A DNA stretch of 64,000 bases from assembly GCA_028714735.1 (NCBI GenBank), contig JAQTLU010000012.1, forward strand, positions 492-64,491. Direction: 5' to 3'. Below the pieces are notes generated by a model that saw nothing but the letters and a program-made list of their open reading frames with translations, did no database searches and was not told the origin of the DNA. Shown piece after piece: positions 36,275 through 45,145 of this stretch. Within the stretch, counting starts at the first letter, position 1, and every line of letters begins with the position of its first letter. The position numbers and the translations under genes were made by a program. Origin of the DNA: Gallionellaceae bacterium (lineage in GTDB: Bacteria; Pseudomonadota; Gammaproteobacteria; Burkholderiales; Thiobacillaceae).

Positions 36275-38164
36275 ATGCCCAGCTATCTGCATCCCGGCGT
36301 CTATGTCGAAGAAATCCCCAGCGGCGCCAAGCCGATCGAGGGCGTATCCACCTCGGTGGCCGCGCTGGTCGGCTATACCACCGCAGGTCCGATCGGCGAA
36401 CCCGTGCTGGTGCATAGCTGGGACGAGTACAAGACCACCTTCGGCGGGATCCACAGCGAGACCGACGCCATGGGCCTGGCCGCCTTCTATTTCTTCCTCA
36501 ACGGTGGCCACGACGCCTACATTGCCCGTCTGGCTCATGGCGCCAAGGCGGCCAGTCTGCCGAATACCAAGCTGTTCGGCCGTGGCGCCGCAGTCGCGGC
36601 CCAGGTCCTGGAACTCGGCGCCAACAGCGGCGGCGCCTGGGGCAACGGCCTGAGCGTCAATGCCCTGGCGGAGGCCGACGGCTACCGCTTCAAGCTGCAG
36701 GTGCGCAAGGATGGCGAACTGGTCGAGGTGTTCAACGGCCTGTCCATGGACGACTCGGATGCCGCCTATGTGCTCACCGTGGTCAAGGGCAGCTCGAAAT
36801 ACCTTACCGCCGCATTGCCCGCCGGCCTCGACGGCTTCTACAAGAAGGCCACCAGCGTCTCCGACGACCTCACCGGACTGGCCTGGGCGGGGGTGGTCGA
36901 GGGCATGACCCTGACCCTCAACCTCGACAACCTGGGCGCCAAGACCATCGCCCTGGGCGCGCCCGCCGGCGGTTCCTATGACGGCACCAAGGTGGCGGCC
37001 GAGATCCAGAAGCAGGTGTTGCTGCTCAGCGCCAGCTATGTCGGCTTCACCTGCGGCTTCGCCGGCAACAAGCTGACCCTGACCTCGGGCAAGCAGTCCG
37101 CCGCCTCCTCGGTGGTGGTGCGTCCGGGTGCCCTGGCCAGCACACTGAAGCTCGGCAAGGCGGCGGGGGGCACCGAGAAGCACGGCACCGAGGACGTGGT
37201 GCCGGTCTCCATGGGCACCCCCGTCGTACCGGTGTTCGAACCGCTGACCCTGGGCGACGACGGCAGCAACCCCGGCCTGGACGACTACAACAGCTACTTC
37301 GCCAAGCTGAAGAAGGTGCGCGACGTCAACATCGTGCTGCTGCCCGGCCAGTACATGCCGGAGAGCGGCAGCGGCAACCCCATCGTCGATGCCGCCCTGG
37401 CCCACTGCGAAGCCACGGCCAGCCGCATGCTGCTGGTCGATCCGCCGCCCGGCAAGGAGCTCGACCAGGCCTCGAAGGTCAGCGACCTGGGCCTGCCCAC
37501 CTCCACCTACAGCGCGCTCTACTACCCCTGGGTCAAGGTCGCCAACCCGTTCTACAACCGCGACAGCAATCCCAACGCGCCGACCACGCTGACCGTGGCG
37601 CCGTCCTCGTTCGCCGCCGGCGTCTGGGCGCGTACCGACGGCACCCGCGGGGTCTGGAAGGCGCCGGCCGGGGTGGAGGCCACGGTGCGCGGCCTGGCCG
37701 GCCTGGAATACACCATCGAGGACGGCGACCAGGACCAGCTCAACCCCGAGGGCGTCAACTGCCTGCGCAAACTGCCCAGCTACGGCGCCGTGGTCTGGGG
37801 CACCCGCACCCTGTCCACCAAGGCCAACCCGGAATGGCGCTACGTGCCGGTCCGGCGCACCGCCATCTACATCGAGAGCAGCATCTACAACGGCATCCAG
37901 TGGGCGGTGTTCGAACCCAACGACCATCGCCTGTGGTCTTCGCTGCGCGCCAACGTCGGCGCCTTCATGGACGGCCTGTTCCGGGCCGGCGCCTTCCAGG
38001 GCCAGAAGTCCTCGGACGCCTACTTCGTGCGCTGCGGACTGGGCGACACCATGACCCAGGACGACATCGACCGCGGCCAGGTCATCGCCATCGTCGGCTT
38101 CGCGCCGCTCAAGCCCGCCGAGTTCGTGATCGTGCGCATCCAGCAAAAAGTCGGTCAGTCCTGA
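36275..38164 (+). CDS. eCIS contractile sheath protein
   Basis: The 629-residue protein forms the outer sheath whose contraction drives the tube. It begins with the phage/eCIS sheath signature PSYLHPGVYVEEIPSGAKPI and STSVAALVGYT, has a variable surface insertion (about residues 110-310), and ends with the conserved C-terminal domain (from about 480: RRTAIYIESSIYNGIQWAVFEPND, then MTQDDIDRGQVIAIVGFAPLKPAEFV). There is one sheath gene only, unlike Afp/PVC clusters with three. AAGGAGATCC gives a strong ribosome site. It opens the long plus-strand operon. Confidence 0.95.
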   Translation: MPSYLHPGVYVEEIPSGAKPIEGVSTSVAALVGYTTAGPIGEPVLVHSWDEYKTTFGGIHSETDAMGLAAFYFFLNGGHDAYIARLAHGAKAASLPNTKLFGRGAAVAAQVLELGANSGGAWGNGLSVNALAEADGYRFKLQVRKDGELVEVFNGLSMDDSDAAYVLTVVKGSSKYLTAALPAGLDGFYKKATSVSDDLTGLAWAGVVEGMTLTLNLDNLGAKTIALGAPAGGSYDGTKVAAEIQKQVLLLSASYVGFTCGFAGNKLTLTSGKQSAASSVVVRPGALASTLKLGKAAGGTEKHGTEDVVPVSMGTPVVPVFEPLTLGDDGSNPGLDDYNSYFAKLKKVRDVNIVLLPGQYMPESGSGNPIVDAALAHCEATASRMLLVDPPPGKELDQASKVSDLGLPTSTYSALYYPWVKVANPFYNRDSNPNAPTTLTVAPSSFAAGVWARTDGTRGVWKAPAGVEATVRGLAGLEYTIEDGDQDQLNPEGVNCLRKLPSYGAVVWGTRTLSTKANPEWRYVPVRRTAIYIESSIYNGIQWAVFEPNDHRLWSSLRANVGAFMDGLFRAGAFQGQKSSDAYFVRCGLGDTMTQDDIDRGQVIAIVGFAPLKPAEFVIVRIQQKVGQS

Positions 38165-38179
38165 TAAGGAGACACACAA

Positions 38180-38689
38180 ATGGCTGCTCCCATGTTCCCG
38201 GTCAACGCCCACCGCCACGACCCCTACCGCACCTTCAAGTTCCAGATCCTGATCGACGGCAAGCCGGTCGCCGGCCTGAAAAAGATGGGCGCCCTCAAGC
38301 GCAAGACCGAGGCGATCAAGTGGCGCTCCGCCGGCGACCCGAGCAAGGAACGCATCCTGCCCGGCGGCACCAGCTACGAGCCGATCACCCTCGAACAGGG
38401 CCTGTCGCACGACCCGGTGTTCGAGAACTGGGCCGCCCTGGTCAACAACATCGAGGGCGACTCGGCGATGTCGCTGAAGAACTTCCGCAAGGACATCGTC
38501 ATCAACGTCCTCAACCTGCAGGGCCAGGTCGCCATCTCCTACAAGGTGTTCCGCGCCTGGGTGTCGGAATACCAGGCCCTGCCCGAGATGGATGCCGGCA
38601 CCATGAACGCGGTCGGCATCCAGACCCTCACCCTGCAGCACGAGGGCTGGCAGCGCGACGGCGCGGTCAGCGAGCCGACCGAATCGTAG
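38180..38689 (+). CDS. eCIS inner tube protein (T4 gp19 family)
   Basis: The 169-residue product is a Hcp/gp19-fold tube subunit. Family features include an N-terminal DPYRTFKFQILIDGK strand pair, KRKTEAIKWRSAGDP, a LPGGTSYEPITLEQGLSHDPVFENW core and the closing strand LQHEGWQRDG. It follows the sheath gene by 15 bp with AAGGAGA before its ATG. A second, tube-fold protein of a different family lies at 43051. Confidence 0.93.
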   Translation: MAAPMFPVNAHRHDPYRTFKFQILIDGKPVAGLKKMGALKRKTEAIKWRSAGDPSKERILPGGTSYEPITLEQGLSHDPVFENWAALVNNIEGDSAMSLKNFRKDIVINVLNLQGQVAISYKVFRAWVSEYQALPEMDAGTMNAVGIQTLTLQHEGWQRDGAVSEPTES

Positions 38690-38697
38690 GGACGACC

Positions 38698-39489
38698 ATG
38701 CAACTACCGGGCGGCCTGGTGGAAAACGGCACTCGGCGACGCGACTGGGCGTTCCGGCCGGTATCCGGCGCGCTCGAACTGGCACTGGCGGAGGTCAAGG
38801 AGGAAGCCGGTAGCGCGCCCCAGGCGGTCACCCAGGCGCTGTCCCTGGCGCTGGACCGCCTGGGTGGGGGGCCGGCGACCGAGGCCCGTGTCGCCGCCTT
38901 GTGCGTGGCCGACCGCCAGTTCCTGATGCGCGAACTGGAACGCCACCTGGGCAACGAAGGCGGCTGGTTCCAGGCCGATTGCCGGCACTGCGGCGAATGT
39001 TTCGATTTCCGCATCGACTACGCCGACCTGCCGGTGCAGGAGGCCGGCGCCGGCTACCCGCTGGCGCAGATCGACCTGGATGGCCGCCAGATTCGTTTCC
39101 GCCTGCCCACCGGGGCCGACCAGGAGCGTCTCGCCGACCTCCCGGACGAGAAGGCCGGGCCATGGCTGGCACGGCAACTGGCGCTCGACGCGGACCTGCC
39201 GGAAGCACCCGGCCAGGACCTCATCGCCGCCGCCGAGGCCGCCCTGGAGGCGATCGCGCCCGGCATCTGCCTCACCGTGCAGGCCGCCTGCCCGGAATGC
39301 GCCACCGTCAACGAGGTCGACCTCAACCCCTACCGTGTCCTGGCCAGGCAAAGCGACCCCCTGTTGCAGGAGGTCCACCAGATCGCCCTGCACTACCATT
39401 GGCGCGAGGCCGACATACTCGACCTGCCGCGCGCGCGCCGGCAGCGTTATCTGCAACTCATCGACCGCGCCCGCGGCATGGCGGAGTAG
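38698..39489 (+). CDS. eCIS baseplate-associated protein with two Cys pairs
   Basis: The 263-residue protein has two CxxC pairs, Cys95/Cys98 (CRHCGEC) and Cys198/Cys201 (CPEC), consistent with a zinc ribbon split across the chain, and a helical C terminus (LPRARRQRYLQLIDRARG). Similar Cys-pair proteins occur next to tube genes in phage and eCIS clusters, related to T4 gp26-type baseplate proteins; I assign the role by position and motif. I chose the ATG at 38698, eight bp after the tube stop, over longer upstream frames that overlap the sheath and tube. Confidence 0.75.
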   Translation: MQLPGGLVENGTRRRDWAFRPVSGALELALAEVKEEAGSAPQAVTQALSLALDRLGGGPATEARVAALCVADRQFLMRELERHLGNEGGWFQADCRHCGECFDFRIDYADLPVQEAGAGYPLAQIDLDGRQIRFRLPTGADQERLADLPDEKAGPWLARQLALDADLPEAPGQDLIAAAEAALEAIAPGICLTVQAACPECATVNEVDLNPYRVLARQSDPLLQEVHQIALHYHWREADILDLPRARRQRYLQLIDRARGMAE

Positions 39490-39491
39490 CC

Positions 39492-40454
39492 ATGGGCCTG
39501 TTCGGCGACACCCTCCATGATGCCCGGCGACCGCTCGCCGGCGACTGGCTGCGGCGCTCGCCCGACCAGGCGGCCATGACCGCGCCGGACCAGGATATCC
39601 CTGCCGAAGACATGCCCGACAACGGCATGCAGACGGTGTTCAGATTTCAGAAGGCGGAGTCGCCGGCAAGCATGCCGGGCGGACTCCGGGAGGCGTCATC
39701 ACGGTCGGGTGCGGGCATAGCCCGCATTCCGGCCGGCGACCCTTTGTCAGTGGGGGCCGAGGCCGGAAGTCCGGAGCCCTTCACCAAACATGTTGAGGAA
39801 ACTCACATTTCCGTACAGGGCGACAACCGAGAAAGCGAACTGGCAACAGGACAGGTAAAACACGCAAGTCCAGGCAAGATAGCGGCAGCCAACGCGAAGT
39901 CCGTATCGAGTAAGCATCAGTCGGAAGTTACGCCTGGGCGAATCGAAACGGAACCGTATCGCGAAACGCATCAGTCCGAGATCCCAGAAGGCAGTGAACG
40001 ATCTGTTAGCAGACAAGGAGAAACGTTCCTGAGCCGGCCGCCGGGTCGGGGCGCCTCACCTTCTGAAACCCTCATGGCTGGCCGCACGGAGTTCCCCGCC
40101 CGCGTGCCGGCCGACACGGAGCGCCAGCCGGAATCCGGCCGGCCAAAGCGGGAAGCCGTGCCTGTCTCCACGCGCGAGGGCGGTGACGCATTGCCAGCCC
40201 CGGGCACGGAAGCGCCGGGGCAACGCAGGACAGCACCCGACCTGCCCAACCTGGCCGGCACCCCCAGGCCGACGTTCGACGGCTATGCGCCGCCGCTGCC
40301 CCGCGAACGCGGCCGCGCCCCCGAGCCCGCCCCGCCCGGCCTGGTGATCGGCCGCATCGACGTGGTCGTCGTCGCCGACGCCCCGGCGCAGGCCGCGCCG
40401 GCCGCACGCACTGAACGCGGCTACCTGAGCCGCAACTACCTGAAGCGGCTCTGA
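39492..40454 (+). CDS. eCIS accessory protein: disordered linker with conserved C-terminal module
   Basis: The 320-residue protein starts two bases after the previous stop. Residues about 30-270 are Pro/Ser/Glu/Arg-rich and low-complexity, predicting disorder. Only the last 45 residues look folded and conserved (IGRIDVVVVADA, then SRNYLKRL at the end), a pattern seen in eCIS proteins of unknown role placed before DUF4255. The part at 39640-40050 is clearly AT-richer than its neighbours, as if the linker were acquired or fast-evolving. No enzymatic motif is seen. Confidence 0.65.
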   Translation: MGLFGDTLHDARRPLAGDWLRRSPDQAAMTAPDQDIPAEDMPDNGMQTVFRFQKAESPASMPGGLREASSRSGAGIARIPAGDPLSVGAEAGSPEPFTKHVEETHISVQGDNRESELATGQVKHASPGKIAAANAKSVSSKHQSEVTPGRIETEPYRETHQSEIPEGSERSVSRQGETFLSRPPGRGASPSETLMAGRTEFPARVPADTERQPESGRPKREAVPVSTREGGDALPAPGTEAPGQRRTAPDLPNLAGTPRPTFDGYAPPLPRERGRAPEPAPPGLVIGRIDVVVVADAPAQAAPAARTERGYLSRNYLKRL

Positions 40455-40455
40455 C

Positions 40456-41475
40456 ATGGCCCTCGCCCTCTCGCCGCTGTCGCAAGTCTGCAAAGGCATC
40501 CGCGCCTACCTCGACGGTGCGATCAACGCGCCCGACCGCAGCAAGGTCAGCGTGGTCCTGGCCACGCCGGCCGAGACCGCCTCGACCGGGGCCGGCGACA
40601 GCGACCACTACATCAACCTGTTCTTCTACCGTTTCGAGCCGGCCGGCCTGTTCCCGGACACCCTGCCGGGCGAGACCGGCTGGGTGCGCGCCTTCTGCCT
40701 GGTCACCCCGTTTGCCGCCGGCGAGGACAGCGTCGGCGCCGGCGAAAACGATCTCAAGCTGGTCGGCGAGGTGATGCGCGTCTTCCACGAGAAGCCGGTG
40801 TTCAAGCTCAACATCGACGGGGTCGACTACCATGTCCAGGTCATCTTCCAGCCGCTCGGCCTGGACCAGCTGAACCAGCTCTGGTCGACCCAGGGCGACA
40901 CCATCTACCGGCCCTCGGTGCTCTACGAAGTGTCGCTGGCGCCGGTGGTGCCGGCCGAGCCGGCCGTGCCCGCGCCCCTGGCCGGCGGCTTCGGCCTGCG
41001 GGTCCAGCCCAGCCTGGACAACCTGGCCGCGGACGTCGCCGACCGCCTGCCCGAGGTGCCGGCGATGACCCCCGACACCGCGCGGCCGGACTGGACCCCG
41101 GCGCTCGCCTTCGTGCACCAGGGCGCCTGCGCCTTCAGTTTGAGTTTCGCCCTGGCCAGCCCGACCCTGGCCGCCTTCGTGCCGCGCGTCTGGCTGGCCG
41201 GCAAGGCGGGCGAGACGGTCCGGCTGCACTGGCAGACCTGGGACGCCGCGCACGGTTGGCAATCGGTGACGCCGGCCAGCGACGCGATCATCGCCACCAC
41301 CACCCTCGCCCCCGACCAGGCCGCCAGCGCGGTCACCAGCGCGCTCGCCCTGCCCTTCGCCGACCACGTCGGCCAGATGCTCCTGCATGCCGAGCGCGAC
41401 TACGCCCGCCCGGGCGACGGCGCGATCGTCACGGTGCGTTCCAACCCGTTGCTGATCAGCCTGTATACGGGGTAA
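40456..41475 (+). CDS. eCIS DUF4255/Pvc16-type tail terminator
   Basis: The 339-residue protein has an N-terminal DUF4255 domain (about residues 5-180), the family containing Pvc16/Afp16, which caps the sheath and tube at the distal end. Signatures are LSQVCKGIRAYLDGAIN, DHYINLFFYRFEP and AFCLVTPFAAGEDSVGAGENDLKLVGEVMRVFHEKPVF. The C-terminal half is beta-rich and less conserved. It begins one base after the stop of the disordered protein and precedes the AAA+ ATPase by a few bases, a pairing characteristic of eCIS. Confidence 0.9.
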   Translation: MALALSPLSQVCKGIRAYLDGAINAPDRSKVSVVLATPAETASTGAGDSDHYINLFFYRFEPAGLFPDTLPGETGWVRAFCLVTPFAAGEDSVGAGENDLKLVGEVMRVFHEKPVFKLNIDGVDYHVQVIFQPLGLDQLNQLWSTQGDTIYRPSVLYEVSLAPVVPAEPAVPAPLAGGFGLRVQPSLDNLAADVADRLPEVPAMTPDTARPDWTPALAFVHQGACAFSLSFALASPTLAAFVPRVWLAGKAGETVRLHWQTWDAAHGWQSVTPASDAIIATTTLAPDQAASAVTSALALPFADHVGQMLLHAERDYARPGDGAIVTVRSNPLLISLYTG

Positions 41476-41478
41476 CCG

Positions 41479-42825
41479 ATGAACGCGCCCCTGCCCGAGA
41501 TTCCCCTGGTCGCCCTGTTCGACGCCGAATGGCAGCGCCTGGATTTCCTGGCCTGGTGCCTGTCGCGCAACCGCCGGGGCGAGGCGGTGGGCGAGGCGGA
41601 ACTGGCCCGCCTGCGCGAGATGCAGGCCCAGGTGGAGACCCTGCGCGAACCGGCGGGCGCCTGGGAGACCACGCTGGGGTTCGGGCTGAGCCATATCGAA
41701 TACGACATCCTGGCCTGCGCCCTCGGCCCGGAACTGGAGCCGCGCCTGGGCTGGGCGTTCCAGAACCTGCAGGCCGGCAGCGCCCAGCCCTGGGCGACCC
41801 GCTCGCTGATCCAGGAGCTGCTGGCGCTCGACCCCGGCCAGGCCGAGCAGCTGCGCCGCGCCCTGGAACCCGGCGCCGCCCTGCGCCGGCATCGCCTGCT
41901 CAAGGTCGAGCAGGACGACCCCTACCGGCCGATCACCCCGGAGCCCTGGCTGGTCGCCCGCCTGACCGGCCGCCCGCTCGACGTCCCGGCGCCGCCCGGC
42001 GCCGTCGCCATCGACCTCGCCGCGACCTGGGCAGACCTGGTCCTGCCGCCCGGCCGTCTGGCCATGCTGCGCGAGTTCCTGCTCTGGATCGAGCAGCGCG
42101 ACACCGTGGTCGAGCAGTGGGGCGGACAAAAGGTGGGCGGCCCGGTCGCCCTGTTCGCCGGCCCGTCCGGCACCGGCAAGACCTTCGCCGCCAGCGTCAT
42201 CGCCCACGCCCTGGGCTGGCGCCTGTACCGGGTCGACCTCGGCCGCCTGGTCAGCAAGTACGTCGGCGAGACCGAGGAGAACCTCAACCGCCTGTTCGAC
42301 GCCGCCCACGGCCAGGCCATGGTCCTGCAATTCGACGAGGCCGACGCGCTGTTTTCGAAACGCGGCGAGGTCAAGGAGGCGCGCGACCGCTACGCCAACA
42401 TGGAGGTCAGCCACCTGCTCACCCGCATCGAGGCCCACGACGGTCCCTGCATCCTGACCACCAACCTGCGCAAGCAGCTCGATTCCGCCTTTACCCGGCG
42501 CTTCCAGATGGTGGTCGAGTTTCCCCGCCCGGACGCCCTCAGCCGGGCCGAGCTATGGCGCCGCCTGCTGCCGCCGCGGGCGCCGGTCGCGCCCGAGGTC
42601 GACCCGGTCTTCCTGGGCAACGCGGTGGCGCTCACCGGCGGCGGCATCCGCAACGCCGCCCTGCACGCCGCCTACCTGGCGGCCGGCTCGGGCCGCGCCA
42701 TCGGCCTCGGCCACATCGCCCACGCCATCTGGCGCGAACTGGCCAAGGAGGGACGCGAGATCGCCGCCCAGGATCTCGGCCCGCTGGCCGCCTTCCTGCC
42801 CCGGGAGCTGCTCGATGACGACTGA
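41479..42825 (+). CDS. eCIS AAA+ ATPase (Afp15/Pvc15-like)
   Basis: The 448-residue AAA+ protein has Walker A GPSGTGKT at 228-235, Walker B LQFDEAD with Asp286-Glu287, and sensor and arginine-finger regions around the TTNLRKQLDSAFTRRFQ segment. The N-terminal 200 residues form a helical adaptor domain. Such ATPases are encoded in most eCIS loci and are thought to help assemble or load the particle; unlike ClpV of T6SS, they are not required for sheath recycling. Its last 11 bp overlap the next gene. Confidence 0.93.
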   Translation: MNAPLPEIPLVALFDAEWQRLDFLAWCLSRNRRGEAVGEAELARLREMQAQVETLREPAGAWETTLGFGLSHIEYDILACALGPELEPRLGWAFQNLQAGSAQPWATRSLIQELLALDPGQAEQLRRALEPGAALRRHRLLKVEQDDPYRPITPEPWLVARLTGRPLDVPAPPGAVAIDLAATWADLVLPPGRLAMLREFLLWIEQRDTVVEQWGGQKVGGPVALFAGPSGTGKTFAASVIAHALGWRLYRVDLGRLVSKYVGETEENLNRLFDAAHGQAMVLQFDEADALFSKRGEVKEARDRYANMEVSHLLTRIEAHDGPCILTTNLRKQLDSAFTRRFQMVVEFPRPDALSRAELWRRLLPPRAPVAPEVDPVFLGNAVALTGGGIRNAALHAAYLAAGSGRAIGLGHIAHAIWRELAKEGREIAAQDLGPLAAFLPRELLDDD

Positions 42826-43048
42826 GATCGGCCAACTCAAGTTGCGCCTGCCGGCCGGCTTCGAGGCCCGCGCGGCGCGCATCGGCCGCCTGGTCGGCGA
42901 GGCCCTGGCCCGGCGCGACCTGCCGGCCGGGCGCATGGACCAGGTCGGCGTCGGGCCGTTGCAGGTGGACGCACGCCGCTCCGACCGCGCCATCGCCGAG
43001 CACATCGCCCAATCCATCCACGCCGCCATCACGCAAGGAGTCGCCTGA
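42815..43048 (+). CDS. Small eCIS-associated protein of unknown function
   Basis: The 77-residue product starts inside the end of the ATPase gene (11-bp overlap) and stops two bases before the tube-initiator start, so it is translated within the operon. It is helical and charged: residues 15-35 are Arg/Ala-rich and the rest has an amphipathic pattern (RAIAEHIAQSIHAAI). I recognise no domain. Small proteins in this slot also occur between the ATPase and tube genes in other eCIS loci; their role is undefined. Confidence 0.7.
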   Translation: MTTEIGQLKLRLPAGFEARAARIGRLVGEALARRDLPAGRMDQVGVGPLQVDARRSDRAIAEHIAQSIHAAITQGVA

Positions 43049-43050
43049 CC

Positions 43051-43698
43051 ATGCTCTCCCCGATCAAAGGCTTCCTGGTCGAATACGCCCTCGCCCTGCC
43101 GCCCCTGGTCCTGGCCTTCGATTTCAACCCGCAGGGCCTGACCCGCAACCGCAGCGTCACCCTGACCCTGGGCGCCACCCCGGCGACCCGCGGCGGCTAC
43201 GACTTCGCCCTGCCCACCGAGACCGCGCGGGTGGCCCAGGGCGTGACGGTGGAGCCGGAGAGTTTCGACGTCGAGATCCTCCTCGACGCCACCGACCGCA
43301 TGAACGACGACGACGCCCTGGCTCGCTCCATGGGCATCCAGCCGGAACTCGACACCCTGCGCAGCATGGTCGAGCCGAAGACCCAGGGGCCGGGTGGCCT
43401 GCAGACGCTGGCCAGCCTGGGCCTGGGCGGCTCGCGCGCATTCCAGCGCTCGCAATGCGCCTCGGTGCTGCTGTTCGTCTGGGGTAGCCACGTCCTGCCG
43501 GTGTTCCTGAAGAGCATCGAGGTCGCCGAGTCGGCCCACCTGCCCGACCTGACGCCCTACCGGGCCACGGTAAAACTCGGCCTGCAGGTGATCGAGGGCA
43601 ACAACCCGTTCTACGAGGTCGAGAAGGTGCGCCAGGTGGTCGGCGCCGCGCTCAATACCGGCCGCACAGCGGCCTCCGCACTGGGAGGGTTGTTCTGA
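43051..43698 (+). CDS. eCIS tube-initiator protein (CIS_tube family, Afp7-like N-terminal part)
   Basis: The 215-residue protein has the contractile-injection-system tube family features: AFDFNPQGLTRNRSVTLTLG near the N terminus, the PESFDVEILLDATDRMN motif, and the conserved RSQCASVLLFVWGSHVLPVFLKSIEV core. In Afp7/Pvc7 this region is fused to LysM; here the LysM part is the separate next gene, overlapping by 1 bp. It likely joins the tube to the baseplate hub rather than forming the main tube, which the gp19 protein supplies. Confidence 0.85.
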   Translation: MLSPIKGFLVEYALALPPLVLAFDFNPQGLTRNRSVTLTLGATPATRGGYDFALPTETARVAQGVTVEPESFDVEILLDATDRMNDDDALARSMGIQPELDTLRSMVEPKTQGPGGLQTLASLGLGGSRAFQRSQCASVLLFVWGSHVLPVFLKSIEVAESAHLPDLTPYRATVKLGLQVIEGNNPFYEVEKVRQVVGAALNTGRTAASALGGLF

Positions 43699-43988
43699 TG
43701 CTGCTCAAGGATTCCCGCTACAAGGGCGCCCGCCGCTTCGAGGCCGACGGGCAGGGCGCGGTGCGCTGCAAGGGCACCCGGCCGCGCGCCATCGGACCGG
43801 CCGTCGGGGTACTCGAACACGTCATCCAGGAAGGCGACCGCCTGGACCTGCTGGCCCGTCATTACTACAGCGACGCCCGCCTGTGGTGGCGCATCCTGGA
43901 CGCCAACCCGGACCTCTCGAGCGGCGTCGAACTGTCGCTCCGGGGGCGCGCCGGCGAGGTCATCCTGATCCCCAAGGCCAAGGAGTGA
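43698..43988 (+). CDS. eCIS LysM/gp53-like baseplate protein
   Basis: The 96-residue protein has a LysM-like module (HVIQEGDRLDLLARHYYSDARLWWRILDANPDL) with the gp53/gpX-type signature seen in phage baseplates. Its start ATG overlaps the stop of the tube initiator (TGATG), so the two are made as one unit and probably form the split equivalent of Afp7. It lacks a signal peptide, as expected for a tail protein. Binding to peptidoglycan is not required. Confidence 0.85.
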   Translation: MLLKDSRYKGARRFEADGQGAVRCKGTRPRAIGPAVGVLEHVIQEGDRLDLLARHYYSDARLWWRILDANPDLSSGVELSLRGRAGEVILIPKAKE

Positions 43989-43996
43989 GCTGAACC

Positions 43997-45145
43997 ATGC
44001 TGCTCGACCTGTTCTCCGAAAAAGACCGCGCACCGGCCGAGTGCGTGATCACGGTGGACGGCATCGAGATCGCCGATCTCTATCCCTTCCTGCTCGAAGT
44101 CACGGTCGAGGCCGGCCGCACCGAGGCCACCACCGCCTCGCTCGGCTTCGAGACCCGGCGCAACGAACTCGGCCAGTGGACCGTGCAGGATGCCGAGGTG
44201 CTGGTGCCCTGGGCGAGCATCGTCATTTCCGCCGCCTTCGGCAACCGGGTCGAGGAGGTCATGCGCGGCTACATCCGCGAAGTGAACCTGGAGACGCCGC
44301 AGGACGCCGGCGCCGCAAGGGTCAACGTGACCTGCCAGGACGACTCCATCCGCCTCGACCGCGAGCACCAGCGCAAGACCTGGGGCACCGAAGACCTGCC
44401 CTACAGCGACGACCTGATCCTGAGCGAGATCCTGGCGCCCTACGGCCTGATCGCCGACCCGGACAGCGAGACCGGCCAGGAACGGGTGGTCGGCGTGGCC
44501 CAGGACGACACCGACATCAAGTTCATCAAGGCGCGCGCCGAGTTCAACGGCTACGAGCTGATCTTCCGCGCGGGCCGGGTCTACTTCGGACCCATGCGCC
44601 TCAGCGCCGACCCGCAGGACACCTTGCTGGTCTATGCCGGCGCCGACACCAACTGCCTGTCGCTGAACGTGCGCAGCGACGGCCACCAGGCCGACGCCGT
44701 CGCCTACGACGCCCCGGCCGAGAGCGGCGCCGCCACCACCCCCGAGACCGTCCGACCCGACCTGCCCCTGCTCGGCACCCGCCACGCCGACAGCTCGGCC
44801 GCCGGCCTGGAGCCGTTCACCTGGAAGCTGTCGGCCGAGGCCGGCGCCGACGCCGAACGCCTGCGCGCACTGGCCCGGATGAAGGCCAACGACCTCGACA
44901 TCCACCGCCTGCAAGGCGAGGGCGAACTGGACGGGACGCTCTACGGCCACGTCCTGCAAGCCGGGCTGCCGGTGCCGGTGGACGGCCTGGGCGACTGGCT
45001 GTCCGGGGTCTACTACGTCGACAGCGTCAGCCACAGCTTCACCCCGGCCGGCTACCGGCAGCGCTTCCGCCTGCTGCGCAACGCCTACGGCGACAACCTG
45101 GACAGCGTCTCCGGCCTGGCCGGGGCACTCGCGGGAGTGATGTGA
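43997..45145 (+). CDS. eCIS baseplate hub, phage late control D (gpD/gp27-like)
   Basis: The 382-residue protein is the gp27-like ring that connects tube and spike. It shows the late-control-D signatures: LYPFLLEVTVEAGRTEATTASLGFETR near the N terminus, RVNVTCQDDSIRLDREHQ, and the C-terminal SGVYYVDSVSHSFTPAGYRQRFRLLRN. Together with the gpV gene overlapping its stop by one base (TGATG), it forms the functional equivalent of VgrG, here split as in P2-like phage. Confidence 0.92.
   Translation: MLLDLFSEKDRAPAECVITVDGIEIADLYPFLLEVTVEAGRTEATTASLGFETRRNELGQWTVQDAEVLVPWASIVISAAFGNRVEEVMRGYIREVNLETPQDAGAARVNVTCQDDSIRLDREHQRKTWGTEDLPYSDDLILSEILAPYGLIADPDSETGQERVVGVAQDDTDIKFIKARAEFNGYELIFRAGRVYFGPMRLSADPQDTLLVYAGADTNCLSLNVRSDGHQADAVAYDAPAESGAATTPETVRPDLPLLGTRHADSSAAGLEPFTWKLSAEAGADAERLRALARMKANDLDIHRLQGEGELDGTLYGHVLQAGLPVPVDGLGDWLSGVYYVDSVSHSFTPAGYRQRFRLLRNAYGDNLDSVSGLAGALAGVM

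Noticed and set aside
36200-38785. Long minus-strand frame (about 860 codons) opposite the sheath gene
   Set aside because: High GC content leaves antisense frames open; the protein is low-complexity and the plus-strand sheath has clear family motifs.
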